A stretch of DNA of 64,000 nucleotides from Proteles cristata cristata (lineage: Eukaryota; Chordata; Mammalia; Carnivora; Hyaenidae). The stretch spans positions 248,001-312,000 of the forward strand of contig JAESUZ010000121.1 in assembly GCA_017311185.1 (NCBI GenBank). Direction: 5' to 3'. This document shows positions 1 through 11,320 of the stretch, piece by piece (the first letter of the stretch is position 1; the number at the start of each line of letters is the position of its first letter). A model generated the notes under the pieces. That model worked only from the letters and a program-made list of their open reading frames with translations. It did no database searches and had not been told where the DNA came from. A program made the position numbers and the translations under genes.

Positions 1-442
1 CAGTAATGGCCTCTGATGTTTTGAAATTATGGAGTTGAAGCCTTTCTAGTAATAAGCAGACAAGTTTCCATGCCCATATATTTACTGGATGGATGTTTGT
101 TAAGTGCCCCCTATGACCAGGTAATAGAGACTCAGCAGTGAATAGCAGACTGGGATGATACAAGAAAAAGTCAAATTTGGATATCTAAAACTCAGGGTAA
201 ACGTGATTCTCTTTTTACATACATTTGAAAAGATTGTCAATTTTCAGGATCTTATTTAATAAAATTGAAACAAATAATAAGGTTTAAACAAAAATTGATA
301 ATTTAAAACACTAAGGATTCCTCCAATTTTGGAGCCTACGATTTATTTCCTGTGTAAAATAACAGTATTCATAACATACTGCATAATGTAAGTTTACTTT
401 ATCAGGATCCATATATGTCTTCATTTTATATTTTATTATTTA

Positions 443-557
443 AAATTTTTTTTAACATTTTATTTTTGAGAGACAGCATGAGTGGGGGAGGGGTGGAGAG
501 AGCCAGAGAGACACAGAATCCGAAGCAGGCTCCAGGCTTTGTGCTGACAGCTGAAAT
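443..557 (-). mobile_element. SINEC_Fc-type SINE, 3' half only
   Basis: Tail and CT-rich body on the minus strand. The tRNA-like head is absent. It abuts a plus-strand copy at 564, forming an inverted pair. Confidence 0.75.
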
Positions 558-563
558 CTTCTA

Positions 564-760
564 GGGCACCTGGGTGGCTCAGTCAGTTTAAGCCTCCAAC
601 TTCGGCTCAGGTCATGATCTCACGGCTCGTGGGTTCGAGCCCCATGTCGGGCTCTATGCTGACAGCTCAGAGCATGGAGCTTGCTTCGGACTCTCCCTCT
701 CTCTGCCTCTCCCCTATTCTGTCTATTTCACAAATAATAAACATTAAAAAAATTTTTTTT
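564..760 (+). mobile_element. SINEC_Fc-type SINE
   Basis: Full head, B box GGTTCGAGCCC, body and A/T-rich tail with AATAAA-like motifs. Confidence 0.9.
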
Positions 761-1324
761 TAACCCTATTTCCTAGCTTTCTAAAGGCTGTAATTTATTT
801 AACTATATATAGTCCATAATTGTATACCATTCAATAAACTCAAACTTTATTACAGGGAGTTTAAAAAAAAACTTGCATATGTTTTACTTTTAAGCAATCC
901 AGTCATTTGCACATGATTAAAAGACCTAAAACCAGGTTCCGCGCCTGAGCTGACAGAGAAGTGCTTCAAGTGCAGCCCGCTGCTGCCACCTGTCAGACAA
1001 GAGTTTAGTTTTGGCTACACTGCCTCTGTAAATGTAGCAATGTTTGTGCAATTATTTAATACTCTTAACCTTATATGCCCCTTGTATGGTCTTTTTTAAA
1101 GAGAGGAAAATGAAAAAAAAGAAGTATACATACTAAGGAATCAGAGGGATAGGTGTCAAATTTAAATTCAGCAGACATAGACATTGCTAGGTATACTAAA
1201 AGTAGAAAATCTACACCTCAATCCAATGCTTACTGGGTTTAGGCAAATTAGCTCTGTGTTCAACTGTGACGGAAAATAGTAAAATTAGAAAGGATGTTTA
1301 ATCGTAATAATAAACGTTTATTAG

Positions 1325-2455
1325 GTGATGTAATCCTCCCACCTTTGAGGTAGTCAGTCTCCTTTGCTGAATCCTTCCCATCTTCCTCACCTAGTAGCAC
1401 CAAGTGCCCCAAGGCTCAATCTTTGGAATCCTTCTCTTTTATTATTTATACCCATATCCCCTTGGGGATCTCATCAATTCCCAACTTTAAGTAGTATTTA
1501 TACACCGATGATGATTTTCAAATGAATATATCTAGGGCTGAACTCCTCCTCCAAATGTCACACACATATATTCAAGTGTTTACTCCACATCTGTACTTAG
1601 ATGCCTAATTTCCCAGTCCCCCCAAACCTGCTCTTCCCAGAGACTGTGCCATTCTAGAAAAACAGTAAGTCCATACCCCATACGCCATCCCTTAGCAATT
1701 TCTGTTGTGCTGACCCCACCTTCAAAATGTAGCCAGTTTCTGAGATTCTGACTACATCACAACACCCACCATATACCCCATGGTCTGAGCTATTTATTAT
1801 CGATATCTCAATGATTGTGACAGCCTCCTAACCAGTCTCCTGGCTTCTCTCCTTGCTCTCCCATGGTCCTCCTCAACACAGTAGCCCTAGTGATCCTGTT
1901 AAAATTTAAGCCTATTCAATACCCTTCAGTGTTAACCATCTTGCTCAGATACAAAGGCCAAAGTCTTTGTATATAGGAGTCACTGTGTGATGTGGTCCCA
2001 TTGTTTCTTTTCCCTCATTTCCTGCTATTCTCTCTTGCTCACTTGTTCAAGTCATTTCAACTTTTTCTGTACCTTCAGCACACCAGGCAAGCTCACATCT
2101 CAGAACAGGTGCACCTGTTGTTATATTCACAGAGAACATTCCCCCCAGATATTCACATGGTTCACTCCTTTACTTGCCTCATGTCTTTTGCTCAAATGTC
2201 ACCTTCTCAGCAAGACTTCCACTAGCCCACTTAAAACTGCCAATTCTTCATTCCCCTCTCCTGATTTATTTTTGATAGTTTTTACATCAGCAACTGACAT
2301 ACTATATATTTTAGTAATTCATTTTGTTTCCTTCTCCTCATCAGAATATAAGATACATGAGGGCAGAGATTTTTGTCTCTGATCACTGCTGCATGCCACA
2401 CCTACCACAGTGCCTGGCATGACTATATTAACTGATTGAATGAATAAGGATGACT
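1325..2455 (+). mobile_element. LINE L2 3' end (ancient, possibly fragmented)
   Basis: It follows the L2 3' consensus, including a decayed coding part with CAAATGTCACCTTCTCAG near 2200 and the terminal block with GAGGGCAGAGATTTT, CAGTGCCTGGCAT and TGAATGAATAA. The 131-codon open frame at 1987-2382 lies inside this repeat and is not a gene. Confidence 0.7.
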
Positions 2456-2644
2456 GGTTAGATCTGGGATGAGATTCCATGACCCTGAGAATGTGGCTCC
2501 AGCTTCACATAACACACACAATCTTGCTGTTTTCCTGACCTCAACAGAGTCATAGATAAAAGACAGCAAAGCAGATTTGGAATTTTGTTTTGTTGCTGGT
2601 TGTCACCATTGTTTTTACTGCACATCTAAAATAAGGCAAAATAA

Positions 2645-2855
2645 GGGGCACCTGGGTGGCTCAGGTGGTTAAACATCCAACTTCAGCTCAGTTCACTATC
2701 TTGTGGTTCATGAGTTTGAGCCCTGTTTTGGGCTCTGTGCTGACAGCTCAGAGCCTGGAGCCTGCTTCAGATTCTGTGTGTGTGTGTGTGTCTCTCTCTC
2801 TCTGCCCCTCCCCCACTCTATCTCTCGGTCTGTCAATAAACATTAAAAAGAAAAT
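2645..2855 (+). mobile_element. SINEC_Fc-type SINE
   Basis: Complete element with a (TG)n expansion at 2777-2790. Target duplication AAAATAAGGCAAAAT on both sides. Confidence 0.92.
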
Positions 2856-3054
2856 AAGGCAAAATTCTATTAAAATAAAGGACAAAGAATCAATACTGAA
2901 TCAATAGTGAAAAATATGGGTCAATGCATTTATCGCTGACTTGGACAAAAATCTAATCTCTTAGCTCCATGTTTCTGTTTACCTATTCCTTAGTTTTAAG
3001 AAATGCTTGCTTTTTGTCTCTTTAAGCTTAGGGGACTCAAAGATTTTGTTTTAA

Positions 3055-3283
3055 AAATTTTTTTTATATGTTTTATTTATTTCTAGGAGAGAGAGAGAGA
3101 GAGAGACAGCTTGAGCAGGGGAGGATCAGAGAGAGAGATAGAGAGAGTCACAGGCTGAAACAGGCTCCAGGCTCTGAGCTGGCAGTCAGCACAGAGCCCG
3201 ACGCGGGGCTCGAACCCACGAACCGCGAGATCATGACCTAAGCGAAAGTCGGACGCTTAACCAACTAAGCCACCCAGGCACCC
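3055..3283 (-). mobile_element. Young SINEC_Fc sublineage (type B) copy
   Basis: Carries the type B signature: GACTGCCAGCTC, GACCCTCCCCTGCTC and CTCCTAGAAATAAA on its sense strand. Target duplication CTCAAAGATTTTGTTTTA flanks it (from 3036 and from 3284). Sense to TM9SF2, in intron 3. Confidence 0.95.
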
Positions 3284-4736
3284 CTCAAAGATTTTGTTTT
3301 AGCACAGATCTGGGTCCTAAAAACTTCGAGGAAACTCATACAAAATGTGAGATGCACATCTTTCTCCATTTTAAAGCACTATTGTTCTCCTATTTTTTCT
3401 TCAACTCCTGGTTCAAAATTAAACCTGTGAAGCACTAGGCCTAAAAGAAGGGTCCTTTGCATAAGCAAAGTTGTCTTTTCCCTCGATGGAAACCTACCAT
3501 GGACGTACTTTGCCCTTAAATTCTTTCCCAAAGGGACAAAACTTCTGGGGTTTGAATATTTTGCTGGCCTTCCCTCTGTTTATCTGCAACCTGCTAGGAG
3601 CTGTTTACTGCAAGAAACTCCTTCTGTCCCTCAAGTTCACTGAAGATGTTACTGATGTTCTTCCCTTCCATCATTTTTCAAGGCAAACAAACATAACTAA
3701 ACAGAATGATGGGGCTGAAACACCATAAGAATATCTTAATTGTGTAATTTAATAAATATGCCTGAAAATAACCTTCTACTACAAAAAACAATGCAATAAC
3801 TTCCAAAATAATCTTTCAAAATATGACATCAGGGAGTGATACACAAATAAGATGATACATAATTAATATGCTTGACCTGCACAGTAATACCCATGTCCAT
3901 ATATATGAGCTCCTTCCTTCCCAGGGGCCTCATCCCATATGCCTTCAAATCTGTCTTTGAAAAATTTTTGAATTACTGGTATCTTTAGGGTAGAAAATTA
4001 TAATTATTATTTATTATTATTATAATAAATTATAATTATTTTAAGAGGACTTATGGTTAAAAACTGTAAAACCGTACACTTATGTGGACTAAACTTGCAC
4101 AATTACGCATCTTCTCCCCAGTGCTTCCAGTCTAGTATAGCGCTCGAGGAGGTCAGGAGAGTGGTGGGGCTACTCTAGGTGTGGGGGATTTGCTGGACAG
4201 ATTCTCAGTACAATGAAGTGCCAAGGAAAACAGATGGCGGTGCTCAGTAAGAGGCAGAGAAGGCAGCTAACCATGGGGTCTAAGCCACAGAAGACAAGGA
4301 TAAGACACTGAGAGAGGATTAGCCTGGCAAATAAAACCTGGAGTCAAGTTACAACAATTAAAACGAATGCAGACAGATGTCCAAAGTAGAGACTTGAAGG
4401 AAAAAATTCACAGTGCAGAATAATATGTTAAATCATAAATAAGTAAATCTAATTTTATTTACATATGCTTGTAAGCGCATGGGAAATTTCAGGGAAGATT
4501 AACAAGAAACTGATGTAAAACTAGAGGAAAGATAGATTTAGTTTTCATTTTATATTATTCTGCACCATTTACGTTTTTATATGGTGATACACTGTTATGA
4601 TAAAGTAGTTTAATTTTTCTAAAAGAGAGTAAGCATCATTCTTTGTGTAGCAGGAGAACAGTGTAAAATGAACAGGGTACTATGCAAAGTGGAAGGAAAA
4701 TAGGCTTAAGTGTTTAAAAGAATAATTCTAGGCTCT

Positions 4737-5168
4737 AGGGGCCACCTGAATGGCTTGGTTGGTTGAACATTCAACTCTTTTTTTTTTTTTAAACATTTTT
4801 ATTTATTTTTGAGAAACAGAGAGAGAGACAGCACAAGCGGGCAAGGGGCAGAGAGGGATACACCGAATCGGAAGTAGGCTCCAGGCTCCAAGCCGCCAGC
4901 ACAGAGGTCGACGCAGGGCCTGAACCCACAAACCGTGAGACCATGACCTGAGTCAAAGTCAGATGCCCAACTGACTGAGCCACCCAACATCCAACTCTTG
5001 ATTTCAGCTCAGGTCATGATCTCATGGTCATGGGATCAAGCCCCATGTTGGGCTCTGCCCTGACAGTGTAAAACCGGCTTGGGATTCTCCCTCCTTCCCC
5101 GTACACCCTCCCCCCCACCATCTCTCCCTCATTTGCAGTCTCTCTGTCTCTCTCAAAATAAATATTAT
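4737..5168 (+). mobile_element. SINEC_Fc-type SINE split by a nested SINE
   Basis: The head is at 4737-4777; the remainder resumes at about 4987 after a minus-strand SINE insertion. The interrupted text ACATTCAACTCTT is repeated as ACATCCAACTCTT on the far side. Confidence 0.85.
4778..4986 (-). mobile_element. SINEC_Fc-type SINE nested in an older SINE
   Basis: Complete minus-strand copy beginning with a poly-T run and ending GAGCCACCCA. It is inserted within the head of the plus-strand copy. Confidence 0.88.
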
Positions 5169-5169
5169 A

Positions 5170-5385
5170 GGGGCACTTAGGTGGCTTAGTCAGTTAAGTG
5201 TCTGACTTCAGCTCAGGTCATGATTTCGCAGTTCATGGGTTCAAGCCCTGCATCAGATTCTGTGTTGACACCTCAGAGCTTGGAGCCTGCTTCAGATTCT
5301 GTGTTTCTCTCTTCAGATTCTCTCTGTTCCTCTCCCGCTTGCACTCTGTCTGTCTGTCTGCCTCTCTTTAAAAAATAAACATTAA
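5170..5385 (+). mobile_element. SINEC_Fc-type SINE
   Basis: Directly follows the preceding copy in tandem. Complete, with an AATAAA tail. Confidence 0.88.
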
Positions 5386-5983
5386 TTTTTTTTTAATAAT
5401 TAACTTTAAAAAAAGGAATAATTCTGGGTGATGATGGAGGACACAAATTGAAGAGAATATCTTATATTGTGCTTAGTCTGGTTCCTAAAAATATACCGAG
5501 AACATTCCAAATATACTTTCAATGGTCAAAAGAGAACAGTTAGCTTCCCAAAACCCCCAATGAGGGAATCCAAGTAGTGCTATACTTGCTAAAACAGAAT
5601 AGGTAAATATGTATGAATTCTCTCAAAGAGGAAGAAGGAGATCTGGAGCAGCTGGGGCAACTTTTCATGACTGAAGGCTGGGTTTCTGGTCCCTCTATAA
5701 CATAAGGCAGGGCACTGAGTACTATCCTTTAGGCCAACACCTCATCATTTAGAATACTGATACATGACAGTTTGTTAAGACAAATTTACGCGTGACATAT
5801 AATGAGGAGAGGGATCCTTTGAAACTGTAACATTAAGAAATTATTCCCAGAGCTAAAAGACAAATGAAATCCTCTTTAGCTATAATAGCTAAGTTATTTT
5901 AGGCTTTTCTGTAAGGAAAAAAGAAAAAAGAACAAATGAAAGAGAAACAAGTAAATAACCTTTATATAACACTAAATACCAAC

Positions 5984-6077
5984 CTTATATGGTGAAGGTT
6001 CAATTCTTTCCCCAAATAACACCTGACCAAGATTTTCAGATGGGCGTTTTCCTTCTGATGCTTGGCAAAAATCAAAC
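5984..6077 (-). CDS. TM9SF2: TM9SF2 coding exon 3 (residues 79-110)
   Basis: The acceptor CCGCTCCAG ends at 6078. One base completes the split Ala codon, then 31 codons read FDFCQASEGKRPSENLGQVL followed by FGERIEPSPYK. The FDFC and LGxxLxGxRIxxSPY motifs are TM9SF family signatures in the lumenal domain. The donor is AAG|GTTGGT at 5983, which deviates from consensus at +3 and +4 and is weaker than the exon 2 donor. The exon ends in phase 0. Its length of 94 nt is not a multiple of 3, but exons 2 and 3 together (162 nt) keep the frame. Confidence 0.96.
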
Positions 6078-6640
6078 CTGGAGCGGGTGGAGAAGTATGT
6101 AAGCTTTCACACATAAAAGGAAACAACGGCATATCAAGCCTCTATGCAATCTAGAGGGCAGAAAACTTAGTACTGATCATTCCAGTAGCTCTAGGAGATG
6201 AGTAAGAAATAGGTTCACACTCCATGTATGTCTCCCCAAAGCAGAAAGACAAAATATCAGAAAATCATGCCTGAGAAAACCTTGATGTCTAAATATCTTT
6301 TATGAGGATGTAAATTACAGAATTTAAAGAGTTAACACATTGCACTTATTTTTGTTCATTCCAATGATAAAACTGATACTTTTCTTCTTCAAGTGAATTT
6401 TGCAAACTTATCTCCTTTTGTTCTCACTTTCTAATCCAAAGCTTTACTTAATCATAACATTTCAGGAAGACGTGTCGAAGTTCCCTGGGTTTCTGCCTCA
6501 TCCCTATACAATGGCTAACACATCCCAACATGAGAAGCATGGCGAGACAGATCCTAGAGAACAGGGAATTGTGAAGAAGCCATAATCAGTCAGCTATAAG
6601 CTTCTCTCTAATTCCCTTGTATTATTAACTAGATTTTATT

Positions 6641-6868
6641 TTTAAAAAAATTTTTAATGTTTTATTTATTTCTGAGAGAGAGAGAGACAGACAGACAACG
6701 TGAGTAGGGGAGGATCAGAGAGAGAGGGAGATACAGAATCTGAAACAGGTTCCAGGCTCTGAGTTGGCTGTCAGCACAAAGCCCGACGCAGGGCTCGAAT
6801 CCACAAACCGTGAGATCACGCCCTGAGCTGAAGTCAGATGCTTAATTGACTAAGATACCCAGGTGCCC
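6641..6868 (-). mobile_element. SINEC_Fc-type SINE
   Basis: Intermediate copy whose sense tail reads CTCAGAAATAAATAAAAC. Target duplication ATTAACTAGATTTTA / ATTAACCAGATTTTA. TM9SF2 intron 2. Confidence 0.9.
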
Positions 6869-7061
6869 CTATTAACCAGATTTTAAAATAATTTGCTTTA
6901 AATATTACAATCAAATTTCAGCTTTGTTACAGAAGATTAAAGGAGAGTTCTGTGTTCATTCTGGAATGATATGGGAATACTTAAGACCCATGCAGTGATG
7001 GCTACAGATGAAATTCCCAAAAGAAAGATGAATATTAGGTGATTAAAAAATGGGCTGGGTG

Positions 7062-7173
7062 GGGGCACCTGGCTGGCTCAGTTGGTGGAGCATGCAAGTC
7101 TTGATCTTGGCATTATGAGTTCGAGCCTTACGTTGGATGTAGAGATTACTTAAAAATAAAATCTTTAAACACA
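7062..7173 (+). mobile_element. Short tRNA-Lys carnivore SINE with a different tail
   Basis: A tRNA-like head goes straight into GTAGAGATTACTTAAAAATAAAATC, without the long CT-rich body. This resembles the older general carnivore SINEC type. A (CA)-rich tract follows to about 7188. Confidence 0.8.
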
Positions 7174-7708
7174 CACATACACATACAAAACTGGACCTGG
7201 AAAGTCCTCAAATGAAGACTTTCCATGTAGTGGATGTAAGAGATCCGCTGAATTTTCCCAGACACATCCCACAAAGATTTCAGGAGATATGTTTGTTTAT
7301 TTAACAAAAGAAACAAAAACTTAAAAAAGCATTCAGGTCTCCAATAGTTACATAAATAATAGTCCATCCATTTATGAATGATGTACTTTCTTTTTATACA
7401 TAGTTAGGCAGCTGGATTCTAATAGGATAGTCTCACTTTTTGGTGTGTGCTTTTTTCTAGAGTAAGCACACATTTTTCTTTTAAAACTCTTAGATACCAT
7501 AGACAGCTATAGCTGTCTATTAACATGAAAAGATGCCTGTAATAGATTCGGTGAGGAAACCAAGGTGCAAAACAACTTTTGTTTAAAACAAAAATGTACA
7601 GATGTGGTTAGGTAAATTAGAATATGCAGAGAAAAAAATGTGGAAGAGCAGAAAACAAAGCAATTATTTCTGGGGATTGATTATAAGGGACATAAGAATT
7701 TTGTTTAG

Positions 7709-7899
7709 AGGTGTCTCGGTGGCTCAGTTGAGTATCTGACTTCCACTCAGGTCATAATCTCACCATTGGTGAGTTTGAGCCCCACAGTGAGCTCTGTGCT
7801 GATAGTTCAGAGCCTGGAGCCTGCTTCAGATTCTGTTTCCCTCTCTCTGCCCCTCTCCTGCTCGCACTCTGTGTCTCTCTTTCAAAAATAAACATTTAA
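7709..7899 (+). mobile_element. SINEC_Fc-type SINE
   Basis: First of two head-to-tail copies. AAGAATTTTGTTT occurs before it and again after the second copy, so the second probably landed in the tail of the first. Confidence 0.88.
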
Positions 7900-8117
7900 G
7901 GAGCGTCTGGGTGGCTCAGTTGGTTAAGCATCCGACTTCAGCTCAGGTCATGATCACTGCTCGTGGGTTCGAGCCCCACAGCAGGCTCTGTGCTAACAGC
8001 TAGCTCAGAGCCTGGAGCCTGTTTCAGATTCTGTGTCTCCCTCTCTCTCTGACCCTCCCCTGCTCATGCTGTCTCTCTCTCTCTTTCAAAAGTAAATAAA
8101 CAATTTTTTTAAAAAAA
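7900..8117 (+). mobile_element. SINEC_Fc-type SINE
   Basis: Second of the tandem pair. Body reads GACCCTCCCCTGCTCATGCT (type B-like) but the tail is CAAAAGTAAATAAACA (type A-like), so it is intermediate. Confidence 0.9.
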
Positions 8118-8148
8118 GAATTTTGTTTTTAAAATTGTGTGGGGTTTT

Positions 8149-8379
8149 GGGGCTCCTGGGTAGTTCAGTCAGTTAAGCTTCCGGCTCTTGATTTCTGAGC
8201 CACCCAGGCGCCCCTTATTTTATTTTTTTATCTTAGAGAGAAAAGCTTAAGCAGGATCCATGCTTAGTGTGGAGCTCAATGCTGGACTCGACCGCATGAC
8301 CCGGGGATCATGACCTGAGCAGAAATCAAGAGTTGGACACTCAATGGGCACTCAATTGACTGAGCTAACCAGGCACCCC
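8149..8379. mobile_element. Composite fold-back of SINE fragments
   Basis: A plus-strand head (8149-8195) is followed directly by an inverted head end TGAGCCACCCAGGCGCCCC (8196-8214) and then an older minus-strand SINE (about 8222-8379). It lies about 45 nt from the exon 2 donor of TM9SF2. Confidence 0.75.
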
Positions 8380-8423
8380 AAGTTACATACAATTTTATAG
8401 AAAAATTAAGCTAAAAAACTTAC

Positions 8424-8491
8424 GCTGTGTATTCATAAGGAAGAACAGATTCCACTGAATCAAGTCTGTTCACAAATAGTTCTATTTCAGC
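8424..8491 (-). CDS. TM9SF2: TM9SF2 coding exon 2 (residues 57-79, last codon split)
   Basis: The acceptor CATTTTCAG ends at 8492. The exon encodes AEIELFVNRLDSVESVLPYE and then YTA, with the last Ala codon split 2+1 with exon 3. The donor is the strong GTAAGT at 8423-8418. It is 68 nt long, so skipping it would shift the frame. It encodes part of the lumenal domain; the LPYEY segment is highly conserved in TM9SF proteins. SINEs crowd the exon: a fold-back SINE remnant begins about 45 nt past its donor, and an inverted young SINE lies about 600 nt before its acceptor. Confidence 0.96.
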
Positions 8492-9102
8492 CTGAAAATG
8501 AGGAAACACAGAATTAGAATACAAACAACTGGAGATCATGCTTAGAACTCAAAAATAATTTGACATTCTTGAAATGTAAAATTTTATATTTAAACATTCT
8601 CTTATAAATCCATTCACTGAGTGGGCTTATATGCAGTTAAATTACAACAAAATATTTTCAGTTGCAAATGTCGTCAATAACTTCTAAATGCTTTTAAGTT
8701 ATAAAATTTTAAAAATTAAAATACTTAAATCATCATATCAATATAGATCCTGTTCTTAAAAGTCTGTTTTTCAAATTCAATATTTCATTCTGCAGCACAA
8801 AAATAATTCTTATTTTTAAACACCTTTTTCTTAAACATTCTCACAGCAGTGAAGAAATGCTTCCAAGTGAGAAAAAATATCCAGATCAACTATACTAGAA
8901 ATACAATCATTGCTCTTAAGCAGATAGGAGACAGACGATGGAAAGATGATATAACTTTGGAGGGCCTCTCTGATTCAAACGGAGAATGCTGAACTACAAA
9001 GGTAACAACAGTGAAGAAATTCACAAACACCAAATCAAGCTCTATGATGGGGCAAGAGGAGAAATGTTATATCACCTTCCTAGGAAATACAAAGGCTAAT
9101 TT

Positions 9103-9328
9103 ATTTTTTTTTAATGTTTTTTTTTTTTTTTATTTCTAGGAGAAAGAGAGAGAGAGATAGCGTGAGCAGGGAGGGTCAGAGAGAGAGAGGGAGTCACAGA
9201 CTGAAACAGGCCCAGGCTCTGAGCTGGCAGTCAGCACAGAGCCCGACGTGGGGCTCGAACCCACGAACCGCGAGATCATGACCTAAGCGAAAGTCGGATG
9301 CTTAACCGACAAAGCCACCCAGGTGCCC
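9103..9328 (-). mobile_element. Young SINEC_Fc sublineage (type B) copy
   Basis: Type B signature, including TAG after the pyrimidine tract at 9138-9136 (sense to TM9SF2). Target duplication ACAAAGGCTAATTTA / ACATAGGCTAATTTA. Confidence 0.95.
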
Positions 9329-9597
9329 CTACATAGGCTAATTTAAAGCCATATTTCCTTTTTTTTTTTTTTTTTTACAGTTCAGCTTTTTTCTTTCAAT
9401 TTATTATTTAAATCAGTTAACATATAGTGTAATTATGGTTTCAGGGGTAGAATTTAGTGCCTCATCACTTACACACAACATGCAGTGCTCATCCCAACAC
9501 ATGCCCTCCTAATGCCTGTCAGCCATTTAGCCTATCCTCCTATCCAGCACCCCTCCAGCACCCCTCAGTTTATTCTCTGTATTTTAGAGTTTCTTTT

Positions 9598-9806
9598 GGG
9601 GGTACCTGGGTGGCTCAGTCGGTTAAATGTCCGACTCCTGGGTTCAGCTCAGGCTCAGGTCATGATCTCATGGTTGGTAAGTTCGAGCCCCACAACAGGC
9701 TCCATGCTGATGGTGTGGAGCCTCCTTGGGATTCTCTCTCCCTCTCTCTGCCCCTGCTGTGTACGCAATCTCTCTCAAAATAAATAAAATAAACTTTAAA
9801 AAATTA
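9598..9806 (+). mobile_element. SINEC_Fc-type SINE inside L1
   Basis: Complete copy. Target duplication AGAGTTTCTTTT / AGAGTCGTTTCT within the L1 3' UTR. Confidence 0.9.
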
Positions 9807-10050
9807 TTTAAAACAAAAGAGTCGTTTCTGGTTGCTTCTCTGTTATTATCTTATTTTTCCTTCCCTTCCCTTATGTTCACCTGTTTTGTTTCTTAAATTC
9901 CATGAGTGAAATCATGATACTTATCTTTCTCCAACTAACTTATTTTGCTTAGCATAATATATTCTAGTTCCATCCATGTTGTTACAAATGTCAAGATTTC
10001 ATTCCTTTTGATCACCAATTAATATTCCATTACACACACACACCGTATCT

Positions 10051-10230
10051 TTTTTTTTTTTTTTTAATGTTTATTTTTGTGAGAGAGAGTGAGAGAGAGA
10101 GACGGACAGGGGATCTGAAATGGACTCTGCACTGACAGCAGAGCCTGAAGTGGGGCTCAAACTCCCAAACCATGAGATCATGACCCGAGGCGAAGTTATA
10201 CCCTTAACCAACGGAGCCACCCAGGCACCC
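10051..10230 (-). mobile_element. SINEC_Fc-type SINE inside L1
   Basis: Slightly shortened minus-strand copy from a T-run to CACCCAGGCACCCC. It interrupts the L1 after a short CA tract. Confidence 0.88.
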
Positions 10231-11094
10231 CATATCTTCTTTATCCATTCATCAGTTGATGGACGTTTGGGTTCTTTCCATACTTTGGCTATTGTCAATA
10301 GCACTGCTATAAACATTGGCGTGCATGTGCCCCTTCAAAACAGCATTTTTGTATCCTCTGGATAAATACTTAATAGTGCAATTGCTGGGTTGTAGGGCAA
10401 TTCTATTTTTAATTTTTTGATGAATCTCCACACTGTTTTCCAGAGTGGCTGCACCAGTTTGCATTCCCACCAGCAGTGCAACATGGTTCCCCTTTCTCCA
10501 CATCCTCGCCAACATCTATTGTTTCCTGAGTTGTTAATTTTAGCCATTCTGACAGTTGTAAGGTGATATCTTACTGTGATTTCCCTGATGAGTGATATTG
10601 GGCATCTTTTCATGTGTCTGTTAGCCATCTAGATGTCTTCTTTGGAAAAGTGTCTGTTCATGCCTTTTGCCCAAGCCATACTTCCTACTGAAGTTCCCCA
10701 AATGCCTCCAAGATATATTCAAAGATCTGCAGGGCCCAAAATACATATCCACTCTGAATAGGGGCTCACTACAACTCATGACAGAATCCTTTAGTTGAAG
10801 CTGAAGAAACCAGTAAGTAATTTATGCCCTGAAGTACTTTATGTGCTAACCAAAAACATTTACATAGGAGCTGTTTACCTTGGAGAAGTATTTTAATAGA
10901 GTTAGACTGCTATGGCTGCCTCCGGACTCGAATCATGGGGCTGCCTGGAATGGCATAAAGCCACATTTGTCATTGTGATCTTGTTCACTGGTACTGCTAA
11001 GCAGTCCCCTCTATTTGCTAATATCCCAAAGGTGAGACAAAATGTCTGATGTACAAACTAAATTTTAGTTTGTACAAAGTAATAATACACTGCC

Positions 11095-11320
11095 ACTGGA
11101 AAAGCAAAGGGTACAGACTCTAGGGCCAGTTTGTCTGGGTTCAAATCCCAGCATTTACTATTTGGTCAAGTTAGTTAACACCTCAGGTTCTTTATCTGCA
11201 AAATAGAGATACAGTATTTACCTCACAGTGGTATGAGGATTAAATGAGTTAACATGTATAAACTATTTAAAAATAGTGCCTGAAACATGAAGTCCTATCT
11301 ATTTGTTAAGTGAATAAAAG
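11095..11320 (+). mobile_element. MIR element
   Basis: Follows the MIR consensus: CAGACTCTAGGGCCAG, CTGGGTTCAAATCCCAGC, the CAAGTTAGTTAACACCTC core and GGATTAAATGAGTTAA. The tRNA-derived head and core are both present. Confidence 0.85.

Larger units (their letters stand above)
1..5983 (-). other. TM9SF2: TM9SF2 intron 3, partial
   Basis: Starts with GTTGGT at 5983 and runs off the window at base 1 without an exon 4. Contents are SINEs, an L2 3' end and otherwise unassigned AT-rich sequence (1-440, 780-1320, 3300-4730, 5390-5980). Confidence 0.85.
6078..8423 (-). other. TM9SF2: TM9SF2 intron 2 (2.35 kb)
   Basis: Bounded by GTAAGT at 8423 and CCGCTCCAG at 6078. It contains five SINEs or SINE fragments (6641-6868, 7062-7173, 7709-7899, 7900-8117, 8149-8379), leaving roughly half as unique sequence. 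Confidence 0.9.
9360..10672 (-). mobile_element. 5'-truncated carnivore L1 (3' UTR and ORF2 C-terminus)
   Basis: Starts with a poly-T run (the A tail), then the carnivore L1 3' UTR, then the ORF2 C-terminal region recognisable on the minus strand at 10240-10628 (text such as [14 protein letters not shown]). The frames are broken. Target duplication AAGCCATATTTCCT (9346-9359) / AAGCCATACTTCCT (10673-10686). Two SINEs (9598-9806 and 10051-10230) inserted later. It is sense to TM9SF2 in intron 1. Confidence 0.92.

Noticed and set aside
1..5983. Exon 4 of TM9SF2
   Set aside because: Looked for the expected continuation on the minus strand and saw nothing matching; it must lie outside the window.
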